Assembly: GCF_910589235.1 (NCBI RefSeq)
Contig: NC_060957.1
Location: forward strand, 4,220,312-4,284,311
DNA from: Vespa crabro
Taxonomy: Eukaryota; Arthropoda; Insecta; Hymenoptera; Vespidae
Reading direction: 5' to 3'
Length of the DNA stretch: 64,000 bases
The position numbers and the translations under genes are program-made. The notes under the pieces are model-generated. The model was given only the letters and a program-made list of their open reading frames with translations, was not told where the DNA came from and made no database searches. Shown here piece after piece: positions 51,691 to 64,000 of this stretch (its first letter is position 1; every line of letters begins with the position of its first letter).

Positions 51691-52199
51691 TAAAGTCAAT
51701 AATAATAATAATAATAACGATAATAATGATAATAACGATAATAATAATATCGAAATTAACGACAATAATAATAATAATAATAATAACGATAATAATGATA
51801 ATAACGATAACATCGGTAATAATAAAAACAATAATATCGATAATAACGATATTAACGATATAATAATAATAATAATAATTTCGTCATTTAGGTTAATTAC
51901 GAAAATATCGGTAATAACCACGATAACGGGGAAATCGATAATTAACAATAAAATCGATAATAACGAAAATAACGACATAGAATGTAATAATAATAACGAT
52001 AATATCGACAATAATAATAGTGATATTGACGACAAAAGTAATAATAATATTTATGGTATTAACGATAATAACGATAATAGTAATTATAGTAATAACGATA
52101 ATAACGATAATAAAGCATAATAATAATTACAACAATAAAAATAGTAATATTAATAATAATAACGATGATAACGATATTGACGATAATAATAATAATATT
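51691..52199 (+). other. Satellite sequence with a G-richer island
   Basis: Near 51,877-51,940 the triplet pattern is disturbed: ATTTCGTCATTTAGGTTAAT, then CACGATAACGGGGAAATCGA, which contains the only GGGG I noticed. No gene or site is recognisable. Confidence 0.55.
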
Positions 52200-52480
52200 A
52201 ACAACGATATTAAGTATAATAACGATATCATCAAGAATAATAAAAATAAAATCGATAATAACGATAATATCGATGATAAAATTAATAATAATATCGATAA
52301 TAGCGATAATAACGATAATAAAATATTAATAGTAATAAAAATAAAGATAATATCGATAATAACGATAATATCGATAATAATTATAACGAAAATAACGACG
52401 ATAATAATAATCATAATCGGTAATAAGGATAAATACGATACCATCGATAATAATAATAACAATAATTTCGATAATAACGA
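52200..52480 (+). repeat. Family F-related segment, second copy
   Basis: It resembles 17,796-18,000 through AACAACGATATTAAGTATAA, AATAATAAAAATAAAATCGA and ATATCGATAATAGCGATAAT. It includes AATCATAATCGGTAATAAGG near 52,408. Confidence 0.5.
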
Positions 52481-52960
52481 TTAGAAATATAATATTATTA
52501 CAATAATACCGCTGACAACGATAATAACGATAATGATAATAATAAGAATTATAAAAATATCGATACTAACGATTATGGTAATAATAATAATAATGATAAT
52601 ATCGATTATAATAATAATAATAATAACGATAAAAGCTATAAAAGCGATAATAATAATAATAACGATAACAAGGGTATTACGATAGCAACGATAATAAATA
52701 TATCAATAAAAACGATAATAACGATATTAACGATAATAAAGACCGATAGAAATGATACAATAATAAGGATTACTATAATGATAATATTACCGATAGTTTC
52801 AATAATAACGATAATGAAGTTAATAATAAAATTAATAATAAGGTAATAACGATATTAACGACGAAAACGACAATAATGATAATAACAATAATAATAAAAA
52901 TAACAATTACAATAATAACGATAATAACGAAGTAAAAGATAATAACGATAACAACGGACA
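52481..52960 (+). repeat. Unassigned text with family J fragment at its right end
   Basis: The right end, 52,820-52,905, matches 18,390-18,480 (AAGGTAATAACGATATTAAC at 52,840). The rest has no partner. An irregular phrase, AATATTACCGATAGTTTCAA, lies near 52,783. Confidence 0.55.
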
Positions 52961-53262
52961 CAATGTAATAATGATAGAAATAATAAAGGTCATAGCAATA
53001 TTAAACATAATATCGTTAGTAATTATACTAATAATAACGATAATAACGATTATAATGATAATGACGATAATAACATTAATAAAAATAACAATAATAACTA
53101 TAATAGCGATAATAATAGAACTAATAATAACAATGTAAACAATAATGACGATAATAACGAAATGACGATAATAACATTAGTAATAATAACAATAATAAAA
53201 ATAATAACAATAATACCGTTAATATTGATAATAATAATAGCAATATTCACATTAATACCGAC

Positions 53263-53297
<35 letters not shown>

Positions 53298-54839
53298 TAA
53301 TAACGACAATGACGATAAAAACGATAATAATAATAACGATAATATCGAAAATAGTAATAATAATAATACCGATAGAAAAAATAATAACGATAAGGACAAT
53401 AATAATAATAATAATTATAACGATTATAACGATAATTACAATAATAACGATAATAATAATAAAATTAATATCGAAAATTACGTTAATAAATATAACAAAA
53501 AAAGCATTAATAACGAAAATAACGATAATAATAATAATAATAATAATAACAATACTAAGGATAATAACGATAATAACGATAATACTAATAACGACGAAAA
53601 CGATAAGAACAATAATATTAATATTAATAATAACGAAAATAAGAATAATATCGATAACAACGATACTATTAATAATAATTATCAAGATAATAACAAAATT
53701 TACGATCATATCGATAAAATGCTAATAACATTATATAATAATAATAATAACAATAATAACGATAAGAACACTAATAATGAGAAGAATATGAACGATAATA
53801 ACAATAATAAGGATAATTATAATTACAATAATAACGATACCAATGACAATAACGATAAAAATAATAATAATAATAACGAAAATAACGATAATAACGATGT
53901 CAACGATAATAATAATAACAATAATAAGGATAATATCGATGACAACGATAATAATAATAACAATAACAAAGATAATAACGATAATAACGATTATACGGAT
54001 TATAACAATACGATAATATCGATAATAGTAATAATAATAAGAACGATAATGAAGATAAAACAATAAAAATGATAATAACTATAATGACAATAAAACTATG
54101 AAAATAGTTGTAATAATAGAGATATTAATGATAGTAACGATAATAACGATAATAATATTTACAATAATTACGATAAAAACGATATTAACGATAATGACAA
54201 TAATAATAAAGATAAAACGATATTAATAATAGTAATAATAACAATAATAAGGATAATAACAAAAATAATAAGAAGAATAATAACGATTATAATGATAATA
54301 ACGATAATAATAATATCAATAATGACGATTTTCACATTAAGAACGAAAAAAATAAAACCTTAAATGACCATTATATCATTATCAATGATAAGAATAATAA
54401 TAACGTTAATAATAATCATCATAAAAAAGATATTAACGATAAATACTAAATTAAAAATTATAACAAAAATAGTAATAATATTAGTAACCACAAGAACGAA
54501 AATATCGATAATAACAATTATAATAATAGCGATTGTAAAGATAATAACTATAATATCGACTATAACACTAATAATAATAACGATAATGACGATAATTATG
54601 ATAATGACGATAATATTAATAACGATAATAACGTTAATAACGTAATTAACGACAAATATAAAAGAAATAATAACAATAACAACGATTATAAAGATAATAG
54701 CGATAATTATATTAACGATAATATCGACATTATTAATAATAATGATAATGATAATTATGATAATAATGATCGTAAAACTAATAACAATAAAGATAATAAC
54801 AATATTGACGATATTAACGATAATAACGATAATAAAAAT
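52961..54839 (+). other. Satellite sequence without a recognised paralogue
   Basis: About 1.9 kb of triplet text. The least regular place is 54,328-54,400, with CGATTTTCACATTAAGAACG and AAACCTTAAATGACCATTAT. No gene, RNA or partner segment was found. Confidence 0.5.
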
Positions 54840-55420
54840 AATAGTAGTAATAGCAATAATAACGATAGAGTCGATAATAACGATAATAGCGATAATACTA
54901 ATAACGATAATAACGATAATAATAATAATGATAATAACGATAATGTCGATAATATTAATAACAATATTTACGATAATTTCGATATTAATAATTGTAATCA
55001 AAACAATAATTACGATCATAACGATAATAGCAACTATAATAATAACGATAATAACGATATTAATAATAATATTATTATTCTAAGTAACAATAATAATGAT
55101 AACGATGTTTATAATAGTAATAATAATAACGTTTATAACGATACTAACGGTAATAATGATAATAAAAATAATAATAACGATAAAAATAACATTATTACTA
55201 ATAACAATAATAACGATAATAACGGTAATAAAAACAACAATAATAACAATATTAACGAAAATAGTAATAACCATTGTAACGGAAACAACGATAACAGCAT
55301 TAATAATAATAATAATAATAATAGCGAATGTAAGTATAATAACGGTGACACCTATAATATTAATAACAATAATAACGATAATAACGATAATAACGATAAT
55401 AATAATAATCGGTTTAAAGA
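54840..55420 (+). repeat. Dispersed duplication family C, copy 4
   Basis: It aligns with 22,780-23,050 and, to the right, more loosely with 33,970-34,150 through AACAATATTAACGAAAATAG (near 55,247; ATATTAG at 34,096). It then shows TAAGTATAATAACGGTGACA (55,331), the word shared with 4,690 and 62,922. Confidence 0.68.
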
Positions 55421-56424
55421 TAATAAAGATAATAACGATACTAACGATAATAAGGAATGTAATAATGACAACAAAAGCAATATTAACGATAATGAGTATA
55501 ATAACTATTATTAAAATGACGGTAAAAAAGATAACAATGGTAATAATGGTAATAAGGATAATTACGATATTAACAATGATAATAATAGTAATAATAAGAT
55601 AATAACGATGTAAAAGTTTCTTACGATATTAATAATTACAACAATAACGATAATAACGATTTTGATGATAAGAACGATAATAATACTAATATTAATAAAA
55701 ATTATACCGACAATATCGACAATGAGAATATTAATAGAAGTAATAAAAACAATTTTAAGAATAATAACTACATAAACGATAATAAAAATAATAATAGTAG
55801 TAATAAAAAAGTAATAATTATAATAACGATAAAAACAATTTTAACGATAATAATAATGACGATAATTAGGATAATATCGATAATAATAATAACAATATTA
55901 GCGATAATACCGATAATAATAATAACATTAATAACTATAATAACGGTAATAACGTTTATAACGAAAATAATAATAATAATAATAATGACCATAATAAAGA
56001 TAATAACGACACAATAATAATAATAATAATAATAATAGCGACAATAACAGTAAGTTCGATAAAAATAATAGAAAATTAAAATAATATCAATAATAACGAT
56101 AAAAAGTATAAAAACGATAATATCGATAATATAAAATACGATAATAAAGATATTATCGATAATAATAATAACAATATTAAAAATAATATCAATAATAAAA
56201 ACAACTATATTGACGATAATATTGACAATATTAAAGATAATAATGATAATAATTTCAAACGATAATAATTATCATAACTATAGTAGTAATAACAATAATA
56301 ACGAAATTAAAAATAAAAATAATAGGGATAAAATAGATAATAATAATAAAATTTATAATAATAATAATAATAAAAACGATAATATTTATAACAACGACAA
56401 TAAAGAATATAATAAAATAATAAA
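55421..56424 (+). other. Satellite sequence without a clear paralogue
   Basis: It includes AAGGAATGTAATAATGACAA near 55,452 and AAAGTTTCTTACGATATTAA near 55,612. Part near 55,830 faintly resembles family C. No gene or RNA is evident. Confidence 0.5.
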
Positions 56425-57284
56425 TAACGATAATTACGTTAATAACGATAATAATAATTGCAATAATAACGATAATAACGATAATAATAACAATAGTAGG
56501 AACAATAATACGGATAATAACGATATAAACGATATTAATAATTACGATAATGACACTAATAATAATAATAATGATAATAACGTTAGTAACGATAATATTA
56601 ATAAGTATGAAAACGATTATTATGATATTGACGATAACAACAATAACAATAATAATAACATTAATAAGGACAATAAGGGTAGTATTGATAATAATAATAA
56701 AAATATTAACGATAATATCGATAATTATAATAATAATAATAACATTGATAACGATAATATAGATTATAACCATAATAATAATAACAATGATAAAGTTAAC
56801 ATTAATAATAATAATAACGAAAATAACGACAATATTGATAATAAAGATAATAATATCAATAATAACGTTAATAACGACAATAAGTATAATAATAACATTG
56901 ATAATAAAAGTAATAACGTTAATAACAACAATAATTATAATAATTATATTGATATTAACAATAATAAGGAAAATAATAAACATAATCATATTAATAACGA
57001 TATAGACAAACATAACCATAATAGTAGTAGTAATAATATTCATTATTACTACTATTATTAAAGGCGTAAAGAACATTATTGCCGAAATTATTAATAACAA
57101 TAATAACGATAATAACGATAATAGCGATAATAATGATAATAACGATAATTATAATTGTAATAATATCAATATTAACCGTAATAACAATTATAATAATGAC
57201 CATAATAACGATAATAACGTAAATAAAGATAATAAAATTAACAATAATATTGATAATAACGATAATAACGTTAATAACAATAAC

Positions 57285-57315
<31 letters not shown>

Positions 57316-58125
57316 TAATAACGATAATAGCTATAATGAGGAAAATAATAATAATTAAAATAATAATACTAAAGATATAAACGAAAATAACCATAAAAAT
57401 AGAACACATTATAACAATAATAACACTAATAATGAGAATAACGATAATAACCATAATAATATATCGATAATAACGATAATATTAAAATTAATAATAACAA
57501 TATTTACGATAATAAAGATAATAAAATTAATAATAAAAACAATAATACAAGTATAATGATAATAATGAAAATAAGGATAAAAATAACAATACTAATACTA
57601 ATTAAAATAACAATAATAGCGAAAATAATAATTACGATAACACCGAATATAATAATAATAATAAGAATAATAATAATAATAATAATAATAAAAATGAGGA
57701 TAATATCGATGAAAGCGAAAATAATATTAGTTATAATAGTATTGATAATAACAATAATAAAGAAAATAACGTTATTCACGATAATGTCGATAATAATAAT
57801 AACAATTATAACAGTAATCAAGATAATAGGGATAATAACAATAACAATAATAACGATAGTAAAGATATTAACGATAATAATAACAGTAATAATAATAAAG
57901 ATAATAACGATAATAATAATAATATTAACGGTAATAATGATAATTACAACAATAACGATATAGTTAAAAATAATAATATAGATAATTCCGAAAATAATCA
58001 TAACTATATTAACGATAATAACGATAATAATAATAATAGTAATAATAATAACAACGATAATAACGATAATTACGATAATAATAATAATAAAGAAAATAAC
58101 GCAATTAACGATAATAACGATAATA
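56425..58125 (+). repeat. Family I, copy 2
   Basis: The partner of 15,010-16,790. Anchors are AATAGTAGGAACAATAATAC (56,494), GGCGTAAAGAACATTATTGC (57,063) and GATAATTCCGAAAATAATCA (near 57,980). It keeps the 51 bp pair (56,864 and 56,915) but has one 39 bp unit at 58,050. The other copy reads AACGTTATTG where this one reads AACATTATTG. Confidence 0.88.
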
Positions 58126-58290
58126 ATAATAACATTAATATCGATTATAACGATAATAATAATACTAATAATAACAAAAATAACTATAATAATCATAAAA
58201 AATCTAATACCATTAATGACGATAATTACGATATTAACGAAAATAAAGATAATAATAATAAAAATAATATCGATAATAAAGCTAAGAACG

Positions 58291-58322
<32 letters not shown>

Positions 58323-59305
58323 GATGTTAACGAAGTAAACGATTATAACATTAATAATAATAACAATAAAAACTATAATAACGATAATAAAGATAATTAC
58401 AATAACGATAATATCGATAGTAGTAATAATAATTATAACGATAATACAGATAATAACGATAATGGTAGGAACAATAAAATCGATAATAACCATAATAATA
58501 ATAATAAATATAATAATAACATCAAAAATAAATCTAATAACGGTAATAATAATAATAATATTAACAATATTAACGATAACAACGACAATAGTGATAAAAG
58601 TAATAAAAATGAAATAGAAAATAAGGATAATAACGATGACAACGCTAATAATAATAACAATATAAACGATAATAACGATAACAACGGTTATACGTATTAT
58701 TATAATAAAGATAATAACGATAATGTCAATAATAATAATAACGATAATGACAATAATAACGATAATAAAGATAGTAACTATAATAACGATGATAACAATA
58801 ATAACGATAACAATAAAAACAATAATACCGATAATAACTATATTAAATATAATGATAATAGTAATAATAAAAATTATAACAATAATAACGATTATAATGA
58901 TAATAACGAATATAATATTAATAATATTAACAATAATAACGATAATAACGATAATTATATTAATATAAGTAATAATAAAAATATTAACAATGTTAGCAAT
59001 AACAATGATAATAACGATAATAATAGTGGTAACAATTAAAGTAATGAAAATAATAACGATATTAACGATAAGAAGGATAATAATAATAACGAAAATAACG
59101 ATAAGAGTAATAATAATATCGAGTAACAATAATGACGATAATAACGAAAATAACGATAATAATAATAAAATTAATAACGATAATTACGTTAATAGTAATA
59201 ATAATAATAACAATAATAACGATAACAACGATGATAAGGATAATAGTAATAACGATATTAAAGACAATAATAATAATAATAATATCGATAATAAAGATAA
59301 TAATA
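58126..59305 (+). other. Satellite sequence without a recognised paralogue
   Basis: Triplet text. Irregular phrases are AAATCTAATACCATTAATGA near 58,200 and AACAACGGTTATACGTATTA near 58,680. Nothing gene-like. Confidence 0.5.
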
Positions 59306-60665
59306 ATAACAATATCAACGATAATATACATAATAATAATAACAATATTAAAGATAATATCGATAATAATAATAATTGTAATAATTACAGTAATATCGAC
59401 AATAGAGATAATTACCTTAATAATAATAACGATTATAATGATAATACCGAAAATAACGATAAAAAAGATTATAAGGGAAATAACAATAATAACAATATCG
59501 ATAATAACGAAAATAACGGTATTAACGATAATAATAATAGTAGTAATAGTAGTAATAATAAAAATGATAATTACGATAATAACGATAGTAATAATAGATA
59601 TAATAACATTATGACAATAATAACGATAAAAACGATAATTACGATATCCATAATAACGATAATAAAGACCATAATCATAACAATAATAAAATTGATAATA
59701 ACTATAATAATGATAATAACGGCAATAAAACTAATAAAATAAAGATAATAACGATATTTTCGAAATTAATGATGAAAGTTATAAAAAAAATGATAATAAA
59801 AACAATAACATCGATAATAACGATAATAAACCTAATAACAGTAACGATAATACGACCTTAATAATAACAATAATAATAACTATATTAAAGATAACAACAA
59901 TAATAACGATAATAACTATATTAACGATATTAATGATAACGGAAATAACGTTAATTTCGATATTAATAATAGCAATATAAAAGATAATAACGATAACAAT
60001 AATGATATTATCGACATTAATAACTATAATAAAGGTAATATAGATATGGTATTAATGATTGAAACGACAATAGTAGTAATAGTAATAACGATAATAACGA
60101 TAATAACAACAACAACAATAATAATAATTAAGATAGTAAAGAAATTATCGAAAATAATGTTAATAACGATCATAATAATAACAATAATAATGATAATAAC
60201 GATAATAGCTATTATAACGATAATAAAGACATTAATAATAATAATAATAATAGTAATATTAACGATTAAAACAGAAATAATAATAATAATAGTAGTAATA
60301 ATAACAAATATAACAATAATAACGCTAATATAGAAAATAACGTTAATATCGACAATAATAATAACAATATTAACTATAATAACAATTATAGTGATAATAA
60401 TAATAACGATAATAAAGGTAATAATAATAATAATTCTAATAACTGTAACAAAAATAATCAACCCAATAATAACAGTAATAACGACTATGACAAGAATAAT
60501 ATTAATAATAATAATGATAATAATGATAATAACGATGTAATCGATAATAATAAATACAATAATAATGTTAAAAACTATAATAATGGTAATAATAATAATA
60601 ATTATAACGATAATAAGATAATATCGATAATAATATTATTAACAAGAGCGATAATAACGTGAATA
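59306..60665 (+). repeat. Large collinear duplication, partner of 23.64-25.14 kb
   Basis: Order and anchors are as in the partner: ATGACAATAATAACGATAAA (59,611), TTTTCGAAATTAATGATGAA (59,756), GATAATACGACCTTAATAAT (59,847; ATGCGACC in the partner) and the boundary word ATGGTATTAATGATTGAAAC (60,046). It has single units of the 27 and 69 bp repeats and lacks the 176-base segment at 24,033-24,208. Confidence 0.88.
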
Positions 60666-61165
60666 GTAATATCTATAAATTCGATAATAATATAAATGAA
60701 AATAATTATAATAATAATAATAAATAATACACTAATAGGGATAATAACAATAATAATAATAACAAAAATACGATTATTACGATAATAACGATAATAATAA
60801 GATTTATAATAATATCGACAATAAGGTAAATTACGAAAATAACGGTAAAAATGATAATAACTATAATAACGACAATAATAATAATAATAATAACGATAAT
60901 AAATATAATAGCGATATTAATAATAACAACAATAAAGATAATAACGATATTAACAATAATAACGATAATAATGATAATAATAATAATAAAGATAATGAAA
61001 ATAATAATTATAACAATAATAACAATAATAACAATAATAAAGGTAATAACGATAATAATAATAACACTAATAACAATAATATCGACAATAACGTTAATTT
61101 CGATAATAATAATAACAATTATAGTGATAATAACGATAAGAATTATAATAATATTAACGAAAAAA
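60666..61165 (+). repeat. Dispersed family B, 60.8 kb copy
   Basis: The marker reads GGTAAATTACGAAAATAACG at 60,826. It is collinear with 25,141-25,825, but the 25.4-25.6 kb text that is nearly identical to 27.8 kb is more diverged here. Confidence 0.75.
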
Positions 61166-62984
61166 TAATAATTATAAAACCTATAAGAACGATAATATAG
61201 ATAATAATAGTAGTAATAATAACAATATTAGCAAAAATAACGATAATAACGATAACAATATTAACGAAAATATCGTTAGTTATAACAATATTAATAACAA
61301 TAATAACGATAATAAAGATAACAATAATACTCAATAACGATAATGACGATAATAACGTTAATAATAATAATAATAATAACTATAATAATAATAACTATAA
61401 AAACGATAATAACCACAATAACGAAAAAAACGATGATACCGATAATAATAAAAATAATAATAATATTAACTAAAATAGCGATAATAACGGTAAGAACGAT
61501 ATAAATAGTAGAAAAATAAGCGTAATAACGATAAGAAGGATAATTACATTAAAGTAAATAACGATAATAAAGACAATAATATTAATAATAATAAGGAGAA
61601 TAATGATAATAACGATAATAATTATATCGTAAATAACGACAATAATAATAATAATAATAACGTTGATAAGGATAATAACGATAACATCGATAAGAATAAT
61701 AAAAAAATAGAGACAATAACGATAATAACGACATTTAATATAATAATAATATCGAAAAATATAGATAATATCGATAATAATAATAACGATAATGAGGACA
61801 AAAGTAATAATAATATTAATGGTAATAACGATAATAATGATAATATCGATAATAATTATAACGTAAATGACGACGATAATAATAATCATACTAACGATAA
61901 TAACGATAAATACGATAACATCGATAATAATAATAGCAACATTATCATTAATATCAATAAAAACGGTGATAACCATAATAATAATAATAATGTTAATGAT
62001 AATAACGATAATAACGGTAATAGTAATAACGACAATAACAACAATATTAATAATATTAATAAGGATAACAACGATAATAACGATAATAATGATAATAATA
62101 ATAATAATAATAATAACAACATTAATAACGATCATAACGATAATAACGATAATAGCGATATTAATTATAAAATTTATAACGAAAATGACGTCAACAACGA
62201 TAATTATGATAATAATAATAATAAAAATATCGTTAATAATGATTATAACGATAAAAACTATAAAGACGACAATAATATTGATAATAATAATGAAAAAAAT
62301 TATAAAGTCGATGACGATAATAGCGATAATAGTAGGAGTAGTAATATCAATAATAACAATAATAATGACAATAAAGATAATAGCGATAATAATAATAATA
62401 ATTATAATAATAATAATAATAATAATAATAAAGATAATATCGGTATTAACGTTAATAACGATAATAATAATAATTATTATAATAATAATAATCATAATAA
62501 TAATAATAAAGATAATAACGGTATTAAGGTTAATAACGATGATTACGCTAATAATTATAATAACTATAGTTACGATAATAATTATAATAATAATATAGAT
62601 AATAACGATATTTACGATAATAACGATAATATTATTAATGATAATAACGACAAAGAATAATAATAACATATCAATTGTAACAATAATAACGATAATGACG
62701 ATAATAACGATAATAATAATAACGATAGTGACTATGATATTAATAACGATCATAAAGTTTATAATGATAATTATAAGAATAATAATTATAGTAGTAGTTG
62801 AAATAAATACGATAATAAGGGTAATAAAAACGCCAATAATAACGATATTAACGAAATAAGTTATAACAATAGTAACGAAAACAACGATAAATACATTAAT
62901 AATAATAATAATAATAACGGAAGTAAGTATAATAACGGTGACAAATATAATATTAATAAAAATTATAATTATAATAACGATAAT
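61166..62984 (+). repeat. ~1.7 kb triplicated block (P), copy 3
   Basis: The anchor GTCGATGACGATAATAGCGA is at 62,307. The right end, with AAGTATAATAACGGTGACAA (62,923), matches copy 1. The left end, with ACCTATAAGAACGATAATAT (61,179), matches copy 2. Confidence 0.86.
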
Positions 62985-63396
62985 AACGGTAAAAACAATA
63001 ATAATTATTGTAATAATAACAGTAATAATAATAATGATAATTACGATAATAACGATAATAATAATAGTTATAGTAACATTATAACAATTTTAACCATAAC
63101 AACGATAATAAATATATCTATAATAGCGAAAATAAAGAAAACAATAATATCAATAATAATATCGATAATAACTATAATAACGATAATAACAATAATGACG
63201 ATAATAACGTTAATAATAAATAAGATAATAACGATAATATCGATAATAATAATAATAATAATAATAATATCGATAATAAATATAATGACGCCAATAATAA
63301 TAATAATAAAATAATAATAATAATAATATTAATAATAATAACGATAATAATATTACTAATAACGACATTAATAACTATAATAAATATAATAACGGT
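62985..63396 (+). repeat. Partner of 27,481-28,154 without the inserted segment
   Basis: It shares ATATCTATAATAGCGAAAAT (63,114) and AATGACGATAATAACGTTAA (near 63,194), and ends CATTAATAACTATAATAAAT before GGTATGGTATTAACGATAAA. It is about 260 bases shorter than the partner. Confidence 0.82.
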
Positions 63397-63552
63397 ATGG
63401 TATTAACGATAAAAAAGATAATAGTAGTAATAGTAATAACGATAATAACGATAATAACGACAATAAAAATAATCATAATAAAAATAATAATGATATTAAC
63501 GATAATAATGATATTAACGATAATAATAATAACAATAATAACGATAATAACG

Positions 63553-63584
<32 letters not shown>

Positions 63585-64000
63585 GATAATAACGATAATA
63601 TCGATAATAATAATAATATTAACAACGATTATAAGAATAATAACGATAACATCGATAATAATAATAACAATAATATCGATAATAGCGATAATAACGATAA
63701 TAACATTATTAATGGTAATAAGAATAAAGATAATATCGATAATATGTGTAATAATAATAAAGTTTACAACGATAAAAACGACAATAACTATCATAAGAAT
63801 AACAAATGTAACGATAATAATGAAAATAACGATAATGACGATAATAACGACAATAATAATAATAATAATAACAATTACAATAACAACGCTAATTACTATA
63901 ATAATGAGAACAATAATAACGACCAAAATGTTAGTAACGATAATAATAATAGCAATAATAGCGATAACATCGCTAATAACAATCATCGTAATAATCACGA
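63397..64000 (+). repeat. Family F, copy 2 (cut by window end)
   Basis: It aligns with 28,532-29,245 and continues off the window. ATCGATAATATGTGTAATAA lies near 63,736 and AATAACGACCAAAATGTTAG near 63,916. Confidence 0.86.

Larger units (their letters stand above)
1..64000 (+). repeat. Strand-asymmetric RNY-triplet satellite-like region (whole window)
   Basis: The entire window is made of A-rich triplets, chiefly AAT, AAC and GAT, so the + strand reads as purine-any-pyrimidine steps with AATAACGAT as the commonest phrase. G and C are scarce and sit mostly in AACG, CGAT, AGCG or GGT contexts. Runs of pyrimidine longer than about five are almost absent on this strand, and I saw no block in which the pattern flips to the reverse complement. 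The triplet phase is not held: it slips among all three registers many times. This is what a degenerate trinucleotide-derived satellite would look like. No gene, RNA or known mobile element interrupts it. Organism and function are unknown. Confidence 0.9.

Noticed and set aside
57504..59129. 541-codon open frame on the minus strand (also 2982-4460, 15961-17415 and 61470-62753 minus)
   Set aside because: The translations are almost only Ile, Val, Asn, Phe and Thr, with no domain or credible start context. They mirror the triplet pattern, and the same bases are open in other frames. Duplicated copies carry indels that shift the frame.
1..64000. CRISPR array or phage-like direct repeats
   Set aside because: No constant repeat with unique spacers of uniform length. 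The repeats are tandem or diverged segmental copies.
1..64000. AATAAA-like polyadenylation words and TATA-like promoter words
   Set aside because: They arise constantly by chance in this composition, and there is no gene for them to serve.
1..64000. Pure assembly or basecalling artefact of a simple AAT repeat
   Set aside because: Many rare words recur in the same order tens of kb apart, which random sequencing error would not produce. Misassembly at individual joins remains possible and needs reads to exclude.

Overview
The window is 64 kb with no gene I can support. From end to end it is one extremely A-rich, low-complexity sequence built from triplets of the form purine-any-pyrimidine, mainly AAT, AAC and GAT, with AGT, GTT, ATT, GGT, GAC and AAA/AAG as common variants. 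The commonest phrase is AATAACGAT. In two sample lines counted by hand A is close to 60%, T a little over a quarter, and C and G together about 13%. All the A-rich triplets lie on the + strand from base 1 to base 64000; I saw no inverted block. No tRNA, rRNA, known protein domain, CRISPR array, transposase or complex promoter is recognisable.

Long open frames exist on both strands, but they follow from the triplet habit. Stops (TAA) collect in one + phase, and the other five frames stay open. Their translations are strings of Asn/Asp, Ile/Thr, Ile/Val, Leu/Ser or Tyr/Arg. Single open frames switch between these alphabets where the triplet phase slips, which is not how selected coding sequence behaves. 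I call no CDS.

Beneath the monotony the window is a mosaic of diverged segmental duplications, found by following rare words through the text. (1) 23.6-29.5 kb is collinear with 59.3-64.0 kb. (2) 11.8-15.0 kb is collinear with 48.5-51.7 kb. (3) 15.0-16.8 kb is duplicated at 56.4-58.1 kb. (4) A ~1.7 kb block occurs at 3.0-4.7, 26.0-27.5 and 61.3-63.0 kb. (5) A superfamily marked by AACTGTTATATT occurs at 1.6, 8.1, 13.1 and 49.9 kb, with related partial copies at 10.4 and 47.4 kb. (6) A ~390 bp module marked by GATATGGTATTAACGAT recurs at 21.9, 24.1, 28.2 kb and elsewhere. Local tandem duplications (176, 69, 51, 42, 39 and 27 bp units) and pure AAT runs up to 76 bp sit on top. Copies differ by substitutions, indels often not multiples of three, and block insertions or deletions.

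The best description is a large, old, strand-asymmetric satellite-like noncoding region evolving by slippage, tandem and segmental duplication and shuffling. A eukaryotic nuclear satellite or an expanded intergenic region of an organelle or large DNA virus fits better than a typical bacterial chromosome, but nothing here identifies the organism. All segment edges are hand-aligned, good to roughly 50 bases unless an exact anchor is given.
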